64,000 nucleotides of DNA from Xenoacremonium recifei (lineage: Eukaryota > Ascomycota > Sordariomycetes > Hypocreales > Nectriaceae), in assembly GCA_012184525.1 (NCBI GenBank), contig WOFQ01000054.1:124001-188000 (forward strand), read 5' to 3'. Positions within the stretch are counted from its first letter, which is position 1, and each line of letters opens with the position of its first letter. The position numbers and the translations under genes are program-made. This document shows positions 56,091 through 64,000 of this stretch, piece by piece. A model generated the notes under the pieces. That model was not told where the DNA came from. It searched no databases and saw only the letters and a program-made list of their open reading frames with translations.

Positions 56091-57160
56091 CTACTCTCGT
56101 GTAGTGTACACGCCGGTCGTTGTAGCATGGTATCCCTTCTTTCCAACGGTCTTTGTCAACTCGCTGCGCCAATCCTTGCCTTCGGCTATCAACTCGCACG
56201 CCTTCTGAAAGGTATACTTGGGCGTCCATCCCAGCTCCTCGACTGCCTTGCTCGAATCGTATACACGATCAATCCTCGCGAGATATCCCCAGCCTTGCGA
56301 TTTGAAGACTTCTTTGCACGCCGGCACAGCTGCCTCATAAACAGCCGCGGGGTTTGAATCCAGAATACGCATCGTATCGGGGTCTTTGCGGAACGGTGAC
56401 GGCGCTGAGATGATGTATTTGGCCCAGCGGATGTCCTTTGCTTTCTTCATGGCGCAGACGGCAGCGGAGACGATGTCTTCTAAATCCACACGACGGTAGG
56501 CGAGCTCCATGACCTTGAGGTTGTCATCACCGAGCTCAGCCCGTCGGTCCGCATCGTCATCTTGCTCTGGGAAGAACCGGCTGACTTTAAGGACGAGAAT
56601 TGGCATGCCTGTCTGGCGCTGGATCAGCGAGCATATATCCTCGGCCGCGATTTTAGTGACGCCGTATATGTTCTTAGGGATTGGTGCAACCTGTTCATGG
56701 ATCCAACAGGCTGGAGAGCCTGGACGCGACTGGAGGGCAGCCCCAAAGGTGCTTGTTGTGCTGAAGAAGATGAAGCCCTGGATCTGCTCCCCCAGCTTGG
56801 TAGCTTCCTCAAGCAGAACCAATGTGCCAGTGATGTTGGTCTCGATGAAGGCTTCTTTGGAATGGCTATCGACATGTGGTTTGTGAAGCGTGGCTGTGTG
56901 AAGAATGTATCTTATCGGGTTGTTGCTAAGAATCGAGCTGTGTTTGCTTGTCAGTCTCCGTCACCGCCACCTTCTGCACAACCGTGAACGAAGATCTACC
57001 GGACGAATGTTCGATCTGAGATTGATCCAACGTGGTGTGTTGTCTCAGCTGGGAGGATATCGATGCCAATCGGATTGAAGCCCATCGAGGGCAAGGTGAG
57101 CATGAGCGCCGTGCCAAGGTGCCCAGAGGACCCGGTCACAAGGATGTCGTGAGCTGCCAT
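56091..57160 (-). CDS. NAD-dependent epimerase/dehydratase family protein
   Basis: Two exons (57160-57000, 56937-56091) give 335 residues. The Rossmann loop is in MAAHDILVTGSSGHLG. Then come HTATLHKPHV, the Ser/Thr strand GFIFFSTTSTFG, and the catalytic YGVTK (Tyr-x3-Lys). The C-terminal ELGWTPKYTFQKACELI is typical of UDP-sugar epimerase-like proteins. Substrate not known. Convergent with the MET22-like gene (86 bp between stops). Confidence 0.9.
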
Positions 57161-57571
57161 GATCAAAAGCCAAAATGATCTTGACCAGATGTCGACGCAG
57201 GATGATTAGGTCTCTGTCCAGATTATGTACCAACTTCGATGTGATGCGGGCAGTCGCGTGAATTCGTGGTGGTGCAAGATAGTGCGATATAGCTTGTCGG
57301 TGAATGAGTCAAAGTCGACCCAAATTTGAGATCCGGTTCACATCTTCGGATCCGAATTGCCGCCTACGCCAATGCAATCTCTCCTATCGAGAGGACCTTC
57401 GAAAGCCTCGTCAACCAAGTTGCACAACCCGCTTCATCGGTCCGCCGTGAAACTCATCACGGCCCAAACCGGCAAAAAGTCCTTCTGCGTGAATGCAAAC
57501 ATGATGGAAGTGTCGGTGGGGTGATATGTCACCGTGAAGTTCCTCTCGCCTCTCGGCGCCAGGGAACGTCG
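57161..57571. other. Intergenic, promoter of the epimerase-like gene
   Basis: About 410 bp, no gene seen. Confidence 0.5.
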
Positions 57572-58312
57572 TTACTTGAGCCGGATAGTAACCACCAAAC
57601 CCCAGCCCGACTGACTTTCCCAGATACCCATTTCGTTCTCCTTGCGAAACGTCACCTCCTCTGCCAAGACCGTCATTCTGGGGTCGTCACCTTCTTCGTA
57701 AGTGGCAGTTGAGGTTGGAGTTGGAAGAGGAGCAGCTGCAGGCGGCGTCTCGGGCTTCTTGAAGAAACCCCAACGACTTGCTTTCTTGACCTCTTTCGCC
57801 TCTTCGACCTTCTGCCTGACAACTTGGCGGGTTACTCGGCGTGGTTGCAAAGACCTGGCCAGTCGACGAGCCAGGTGCTCATCGTCCCACCAAAGCATAG
57901 ATTCTAGTACATTTTCAAATCCGGCTGGTCGCTTGCGGTCGTTGTCGAGCTTAGTCGGAGTCTCTTGTTCTATACGCAATAATTTTCGGTTGTCATCCTC
58001 GTCGCTGAACTCCCAGTCTTCTCCCACTGCCTGCGCGGGTACCATCACCATCTCGAACACTGGAGGGACGGGATTCATGTTTGCCATGGAGGAAATCATG
58101 CCCTCAAGGTAAGGAGTGACAAGTGCGCGCGCATCACTGACATCCTGTTCGCGAGCAAGGCTGCGCGCCTCCCGAGCTGATGTAATTTGGAGGGCGAGAT
58201 CATTAAGGCGCGCCGAGAAATCGGAAACCGCACTGGCATTTGTCGCGACGGGTGCAGAAACACTAGAGTATGGAGGAGGGAGGTCTTCTTCTTCAACTGG
58301 TAGCTTTGACAT
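57572..58312 (-). CDS. Conserved-looking acidic/charged protein, function unknown
   Basis: A single frame; the start is ATG 58312 (MSKLPVEEEDLPPPYS), giving 246 residues. The N-terminus has a PPPY motif that could bind WW domains (for example of Rsp5-type ubiquitin ligases). The middle is rich in Asp/Glu and Arg/Lys, with RRLARSLQPRRVTRQVVRQKV. The C-terminus is beta-rich (GIWESQSGWGLVVTIRLK). No known enzyme motif or membrane helix. Confidence 0.75.
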   Translation of the reverse strand: MSKLPVEEEDLPPPYSSVSAPVATNASAVSDFSARLNDLALQITSAREARSLAREQDVSDARALVTPYLEGMISSMANMNPVPPVFEMVMVPAQAVGEDWEFSDEDDNRKLLRIEQETPTKLDNDRKRPAGFENVLESMLWWDDEHLARRLARSLQPRRVTRQVVRQKVEEAKEVKKASRWGFFKKPETPPAAAPLPTPTSTATYEEGDDPRMTVLAEEVTFRKENEMGIWESQSGWGLVVTIRLK

Positions 58313-59811
58313 TTTGATGATAAGTATCTGCTTGGCAAAGGCGTGACGCCAACAACAACAGAAATGGCTCTGGTGATGAAAAGGCAAGAAAGGAGGATTT
58401 GCCGTCAGAGGGATTGCTTGGCCCCCAGGCAGGGTGCATCAGGCGCCGCAGCGTCCTACTGATAGCGATGCGTGATGAGCTGATCTGTGCCGCTCGTTTT
58501 CGACCACACCCAAATGGTGGTATGGCTGCCCGGTTTGTTCTCTCCTCCCACGCACGGAATGGATGGCGAACGTGGATCAGTTTGACTGGTCAATTGGCTG
58601 TTTGCGCCTCAGTTTGGTGAAAGGCGAAGCTCTCCCTGGCATTGGATGCGGCCTTTGTTGATTGGGGCGCAGCAGCAAGCTGAAGGGGTGTGCCAAGGTG
58701 GGATGAGGGGAAATTGTAAGGCTGTGTGAGGCAACGAGGTACCTTGAGGAGATTGTGCCTGTGCCTGATGGCTGCGATTCGACCTCAGGAGAAAGTGCAT
58801 TTATTACACCCTGATGGATTTCGGTGTGTGGCTCGGTGACGAACCTGACTTTACAACTAACAAACCTCAGTCCTTGAGCTGTTTTGTAGACTGATTCCTC
58901 CAACGCACTCAACTCTACAGTCGCAGGAGGTACAAGTCTATACATGCCATTGAGATATTAATCTTCCCCGGCCAAGACGCCTGCACCACAACCGGGCGAA
59001 ACCATCCCCTGTTTCTCCAGTTCTTTCATGGCACGAGCCGCCGCATCAGTCGAATTCGGGAGCCGGCACTGCGACGCGGATCCATTGGGGTAGAAAGCCT
59101 GGGGCACTGCCTTGAGCGCCAATGTCCTTCACCGGAGCTGAATGCGCTACCGACGGCCTGGGCGCCCACTGTAATACTGCTAAAACGCCCTGCGTCCAGG
59201 GCATTGGGCGGCGGGTCTTCCGGCACATCTTCGTGGCTGCAGCTAGGCATGAAGGCATCATCAATTCCTCCGCGCTTATCATTTCCCCTCGGATCACCGC
59301 AAGAGCGCCAGAGCCCCGTGGCAAATCATAGGAATCTGCCGCCAACCCTTTCCCCAGCGCATCACGAGGTTTCATATTAGCTTTGGGCAATCTGCCCGGA
59401 CGAATCAGGTATGCTTCGAGAAAATGCACCCCATATCTAGGGCATGGGACACAGCCACTGTTCTCTGGGCCAAGCAATCGCTGTGCCGCGCCCCCCGCGC
59501 GAGGCTTTCCGTTTGCCAGGCACGACAGCCATCCATGTGTCAGGCCACAGCCAACGAGCAAGCCATAGCATGTGCGCATCGCTTATAAAACCACGTTGTC
59601 CATCTTGTTCCCTCCTATCTCTCTTGTGCTCCTGTATGGTAATTGGTATCGCATCGTCTCCTCGGCCGTGCCTTCCTCAATCGCGCTTTCCTCGTCAGTG
59701 ACCGTTGGAGCTTTATAAAGAAGCTTATTTCGACACCTGCATAGGGCTGTCGCAGTTCAACTAACACGAACAACACTGCTGCCGTCTTGCGAGGCATCAA
59801 ACACCGCAACC
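58313..59811. other. Long upstream region of the flotillin gene
   Basis: 1.5 kb without a supported gene. CT-rich stretches occur before ATG 59812. Open frames here lack protein-like features. Confidence 0.5.
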
Positions 59812-61976
59812 ATGTCGTACAAAGTTTCTTCCCCTGACGCCTATCTGGCGATCACTGGAATGGGCGTCCATTCAGTGAAAATCACCAAGGCAGCTTGGGT
59901 ATGGCCGTTCCAGCGATGCACTCGCTTTAGGTGAGATCGTACCCATGATCCACGCAGCACTATAGTTTACTTACACGGATGTTTAGTGTGCAACCTCACG
60001 ACTACGCCAGTCAGTCTACTGCAAACCCATCGCCCTCTCCCCTTTCTAACTTTTCGCAGTGGACCTTCAGGCAATGACCAAGGAGAAGCTTCAATTCAGG
60101 TATTTATCCCAAGTTTCCGATATTTTGAAGTCCTTGGGATCTAATACAGATATTTAGCCTGCCTGTCGTATTTACTGTTGGTGCGTATTGACGGTAACAT
60201 CTTAATCATGCCACCCATCATGATCTGACTGTTATATACGCCCTATTATCGCCTGGACTTCGACTAACAAGGTCGGCTAGGTCCCGATGTCAACCAGCGT
60301 GGTGCCAACACTCATGCTACGGAAGATGATGAGAGTGCAGTTCATCGTGAAGACCGCGGAGATGCGCTGATGAAATATGCCATGCTCCTTGCTAACAGCG
60401 ACACAAACAAGACGTCAGAGCAGCGCATGCATGTGGAGAATATTGTCAAAGGCATCATTGAAGGAGAGACCCGAGTGCTAGTCTCCAGCATGACCATGGA
60501 AGGTTCGTTGAAACTCGCACGTTTTGGTTAAGGAGTCTTTCGTGAGCTAACAAAAATTTCCTCCAGAGATTTTCACTGAGCGTGAGATATTCAAGAAGCG
60601 TATCTTCCGTAACATTCAGGGTGAACTCGACCAATTTGGCCTAAAGATCTACAACGCCAACGTGAGTGCCTACATGATCTCAGACCAACTTGCTGCGGTC
60701 GATCACAGAGTATTAACGTTCCGTAGGTGAAAGAACTCAAGGACGCTGTTGGAAGCGTATACTTTGCCTCTTTGAGTAAGAAGGCACATGAAGGCGCAAC
60801 GAACCAGGCCAGGTATGTCCACGAGTGATCCCATATTTAGAGCAAGCCGTTGACAGTTTCACAGGATCGATGTTGCTGAAGCACAACTGAAGGGTAACGT
60901 TGGTGAGGCCAAGAGAAAGGGTGAACAAGACGTAAGATCCCATTCCAGGAAAGACTTTGACGAATGACTTCTAATTGTATGGCCCCTAGCGAGAAATCGC
61001 CAAGATCAATGCCGAGACCGCAGTGCAAAAGACAGAGCGAGACATCGAGCGTGCTTCCGCAGAGGCTCACCTTGACACCAAGCGTGCGGCCCTCACCCGA
61101 GACGTGGACATCGCGAGAGTTACCGCCAAGCGCACTCTCGAGTCCAAGGATGAAGACCTCAAGAAGGAGGTCGAGATCAAGCGCGCAGCCGCTGAGATGG
61201 AGCGTCTTCGTGCCACTGATGTCGTCAAGGCAACGATTGATCGAGAGTCCAAGCAACAGGCCGCCGACGCTGCGGCCTATCAGATCGAAGCAGATGCCCG
61301 TGCTCACCAGGAGGCCCTTCAGAGAAAGGCCGATGCCCAGGCATACCAGACCAAGGTGTCTACTGAGGCCCAGGCTGTGGCCAACTTCAACCAGGTCGCC
61401 AAGAACACTGATGCCGCCGCTTACAAGACTCGCAACGATGCCGACGCCCAAGCCTACCACACCAAGGTTGCCGCTGAGGCTCAGGCCGAGGCCAACTTCA
61501 ACCAGGTTGCCAAGAACACAGATGCTGCTGCGTACAAGACTCGTAATGACGCCGAGGCCTGGGCCTACGCTGCCGAGAAGAAGGCTGAAGCTCAGCTTGT
61601 GACGAAGCTCAAGGAAGCCGAGGGTATCTCCGCCATGGCCGATGCCTACGGCAAGCTGTCCCAAGCCTTCGGCGGTCCTGCTGGTCTGCTCCAGTACATG
61701 ATGATCGAGAAGGGCACGTACGTGGAGCTGGCCAAGGCCAACGGTGCAGCTATCAAGGGCTTGGAGCCCAAGATCAGCGTCTGGAACACTGGTAATGGCG
61801 GTTCTGGCAGCGATGCGACGGAGACCATGCGCAATGTGTACCAGATGCTGCCTCCCCTGATGACCACTATCAACGAGCAGACTGGAATTACTCTGCCTGA
61901 GTGGCAATTCGGTCAGATGGCCAGGACCAATGCCGGGATCCAGGCCATGAATGACACCAAGGTCAACGGCAAGTAA
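59812..61976 (+). CDS. Flotillin-family membrane-domain scaffold protein
   Basis: Nine exons (59812-59930, 59987-60009, 60060-60099, 60158-60180, 60281-60502, 60567-60661, 60727-60812, 60865-60931, 60990-61976) give 553 residues. The N-terminal SPFH/band-7 domain begins MSYKVSSPDAYLAITGMGV. Then there is the flotillin coiled coil rich in Ala-Glu-Lys (IAKINAETAVQKTERDIERA), a tandem duplication of about 37 residues (AQAYxTKV...NFNQVAKNTDAAAYKTRNDA, at about 61334-61556), and a C-terminal tail ending GITLPEWQF...NGK. Fungal flotillins mark sterol-rich membrane domains at hyphal tips. Two exons of only 23 bp each are supported by phase. Confidence 0.93.
61334..61556 (+). repeat. Tandem duplication of a 37-residue segment in the flotillin coiled coil
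   Basis: Two consecutive in-frame copies share NFNQVAKNTDAAAYKTRNDA exactly and differ mainly near TKV(S/A)(T/A)EAQA(V/E)A. Length is about 111 bp each. Confidence 0.85.
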
Positions 61977-62363
61977 GGTTTTGGGGGAATATTGTTCATT
62001 GCTACTTTCACTTCGTTTCTTATGTTACAAATTGGGGGATGATACCTGGCGCCTGAGTTAAGTTTCCTTTGTATGTTAGACAGGGCGCAATGATACCTCT
62101 GGAATTTACCAATGCAGATTGAGATCTAATCAATTGAGTTGATAATCCTCATCCGGGAAAGATAAGTGTATGTGAAGTCACAAATTACGATTTACCAAGA
62201 AGTAAAGTTAGTCAAATAAGTACGAAGCCAGCTAGCTGGTGCGGTTTACAAGAGTCGCAATAAATGCATACCCCGCAAGCCGCACCATCATTCACGCCCT
62301 TCACAGGAACTCCATCTCGAATCGCCCAGCTCTCACAGAAGCACAACTCACAGCTCTCCCACA
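61977..62363. other. Intergenic between flotillin and ATL genes
   Basis: 387 bp, AT-rich 3' flank and promoter. No gene seen. Confidence 0.5.
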
Positions 62364-62881
62364 ATGCCCCGATCGGATGAAGCAGAGGCCTTCTTCTATG
62401 CCGTATACTCAGCAGTGCAGGAAATACCTTACGGCAAGGTCACCACTTACGGTCATATAGCGATGCTCGTCGGGACCCGTGAGACCTCCAACTCCAGCGC
62501 TGGAAATTACCTGGCTAATGATCCAGGGCAGCTCAACGTCCACGACAAGTGGGAGTGTGCTTGAAACACCTATCGGATGACCCTTCTCAACACTTCAACA
62601 ACGAGAATGTACCTTGGCAGCGAGTTATCAACGCCAAAGGGCTCATCTCGCCCAGGTCTGTCTGTCCCGTCGTTAGCCATTTGTCACCGGCCCCTAATAA
62701 ATTGCCCAGATCACAACCATCAGGAGCTCAAAATCAAGCTGCCGTCCTTCGAGAAGAGGGCGTCGAGGTGGAAAGAAACGCCATGGGAGAACACTCAGTA
62801 GACTTCGCCGTTTACGGCTGGTTCCCTGAATACCTTCCATCTGAAGCCGAAGAGTCACAACCAGAGCCCGTAGCAGAGTGA
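62364..62881 (+). CDS. Alkyltransferase-like (ATL) DNA repair protein
   Basis: Three exons (62364-62478, 62532-62655, 62710-62881) give 136 residues. The O6-alkylguanine-transferase DNA-binding domain is clear: IPYGKVTTYGHIA, then PQRPRQVGVCLKHL spanning the first junction, then VPWQRVIN. The alkyl-acceptor Cys of the PCHRV motif is replaced by Trp (PWQRV), which defines ATL proteins that bind alkylated DNA and flag it for nucleotide excision repair instead of repairing it. The arginine-finger (PRQV) and helix-turn-helix are retained. Confidence 0.93.
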
Positions 62882-63404
62882 AAGACCAAGTCTTGAATAA
62901 TACTATTTACCACTGCCTAACAGAAGCGACAGACAGCTTTTCCTAATGTAACAGAATTCCCCAAATCGGGTCAATCGTAAGATCATCCTTCATCTCTTCA
63001 GAAAATTAACTTGCCACCCCAAAATCTTTCTCCCCCAACAAGAAAAAAAAACTGCCATAAAAAAGTACAGGTCTCGAGAAGTCGAAAAACGCAAGACTGC
63101 AAAAGGGAATAGATATCTCATCGTGCATCGAGCTGCTTGTTTAAGTGGTATTCTTCGCGAAGCAGAAACCCCTTCCAAACTCCTGGCCAGTGCTGGGAAA
63201 AACAAGGCTCGCAATCTTGGGGGTTGGGAATGTCCTGTCGGACAGAAAAATCAACGGGTAGTGAGTGAGTGTGAGAAAACAAAAGAGAAAAAAAGACGCG
63301 ACACGTAATAAGACATGGAAACGTAAAAAGGCACGCCGTCAGTCCCAGCCCGAATGTGTCCCGGGCCTACACCGCATCATCTCCCAAAGGCAGCCCAGCC
63401 CCGT
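62882..63404. other. Convergent 3' region
   Basis: About 520 bp between two convergent stops. It holds A-rich 3' flanks and no gene. Confidence 0.5.
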
Positions 63405-63977
63405 CTAGAAGCAGTTCAGGCTCCCCTTCTTCTTCTTGCCCTTGTTAATAGCGTTCATGCGCTCTTCAAGCTGTCGTCGCGCCGCTTCGGCGGCCTGTCG
63501 CTTCTTGCGCTCCTCCTCAACGGCCTGCAAGCTCCAACGGTTGTCGTGTACGGGCTCGGGAGGTGGTCGCTCCTTGAGCTCCTTGAGCTCGCGCTCGACC
63601 TCCTGAGCACGCTTCCGCCAGGAGTCGCAGTCGGCCTTGACCTTGTTGGATTGCTTCTCCAAGTCGGTGAGTGCCTCCTCGAGGGTCTGAGTGAGCTGTC
63701 GCTCGGCGTAGAGGTGCTTTTCGATGGTTCGGATGCGGGCCTCTTGGTCTTCCGTGATTTGTGAGATATTAAGGTTGTCCTTGCTCATCGGACGAGTGGC
63801 CGATGTCGGTGAGGATGGCATGCCAGCGACAGGAGAACTGGCGCCGTTGGGCAGCGGAGGCAGCGGGATGGCCGGTGGTGGTGAGGGAAGGGAAGCGTGA
63901 GATGCGCTCTTGCGGATAGTTGAGTTGGAATTGGATCGGTGAACATCCAGGTTGGGAGAAACCTCGTCAAACCGAGC
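63405..63977 (-). CDS. C-terminal exon of a coiled-coil protein (partial, runs off right edge)
   Basis: One exon of about 190 residues ending in ...KGSLNCF. Its 5' end at 63977 follows a good acceptor (TACTAACACAGAACAG on the minus strand), so the gene continues off the right edge. The exon begins with a Ser/Pro-rich stretch (SNSNSTIRKSASHASLPSPP), then a heptad-rich coiled coil (ARIRTIEKHLYAERQLTQTL), a charged ELKELKERPPPEPV segment, and an Arg/Ala coiled coil with a poly-Lys patch. This resembles tails of fungal kinesin-like proteins, but the head is outside, so the family is uncertain. Confidence 0.7.
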   Translation of the reverse strand, partial: ARFDEVSPNLDVHRSNSNSTIRKSASHASLPSPPPAIPLPPLPNGASSPVAGMPSSPTSATRPMSKDNLNISQITEDQEARIRTIEKHLYAERQLTQTLEEALTDLEKQSNKVKADCDSWRKRAQEVERELKELKERPPPEPVHDNRWSLQAVEEERKKRQAAEAARRQLEERMNAINKGKKKKGSLNCF

Positions 63978-64000
63978 CTGTTCTGTGTTAGTATCTTGAG

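Noticed and set aside
59046..59579. 177-codon minus-strand open frame upstream of flotillin
   Set aside because: No start context, motif or protein-like composition; lies in a promoter region.
60837..61907. 356-codon minus-strand and 212-codon plus-strand frames over the flotillin gene
   Set aside because: Shadows of the repetitive Ala/Glu/Lys coiled-coil coding; the flotillin frame is clearly real.

Overview
This is a filamentous ascomycete (Pezizomycotina) nuclear window, most likely from an Aspergillus/Penicillium-type mould. Protein genes are interrupted by many 45-75 bp GT-AG introns with TACTAAC-like branch sites. Typical fungal families are present: Zn2Cys6 regulators, HET, UstYa/DUF3328, Dal5-type transporters and an MCH1-type carrier. 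Stop-bounded reading frames are often broken by introns, so I rebuilt gene models by hand from splice signals and phase. I ran no homology search; family names come from motifs I recognise.

Positions 1 to about 49 kb look like accessory DNA. There is an edge-truncated Ser/Thr-rich mucin-like cell-surface protein (minus, 1-4913) and a GPI-type cupredoxin (6775-7536, minus). A divergent pair follows: an SDR (8746-10200, minus) and a PhyH dioxygenase (10687-11930, plus). Next are a Dal5-like transporter carrying a frameshift (13246-15210), an NAD-dependent epimerase/reductase, a HET-domain protein, a Zn2Cys6 regulator next to an IPNS-like 2OG oxygenase (20341-24176), and a phospholipase-D-like protein.

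The most interesting locus is about 27.4-35.3 kb. A secreted four-repeat precursor peptide (31126-31599) has each NTYGKAYTLKMADDG unit bounded by Lys-Arg Kex2 sites. It sits divergently next to a UstYa/DUF3328 oxidase gene (28987-30028, minus). A BBE-type FAD oxidase, an epoxide-hydrolase-like alpha/beta hydrolase and a Zn2Cys6 regulator flank the pair. This has the architecture of a fungal dikaritin/KEP-type RiPP (ribosomally made cyclic peptide) cluster, with a core I do not recognise.

From 38.4 to 48 kb, a Zn2Cys6 regulator, a YtcJ-like amidohydrolase, a second Dal5-type transporter and a type-B carboxylesterase all lie on the plus strand. The transporter and the esterase each carry the same 19-bp palindromic sequence about 360-375 bp upstream of the ATG. 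This suggests one small uptake/hydrolysis regulon.

From about 49 kb to the end the genes look like conserved core genes: an MCH1-like transporter, an F-box protein, an OB-fold-like protein, a MET22/HAL2 bisphosphate nucleotidase, a UDP-sugar-epimerase-like protein, an unknown acidic protein, a flotillin, an alkyltransferase-like (ATL) DNA-repair protein, and the C-terminal part of a coiled-coil protein running off the right edge. The window therefore seems to cross an accessory/core boundary near 48-49 kb, marked by an AT-rich region with degenerate TTAGG-like repeats.
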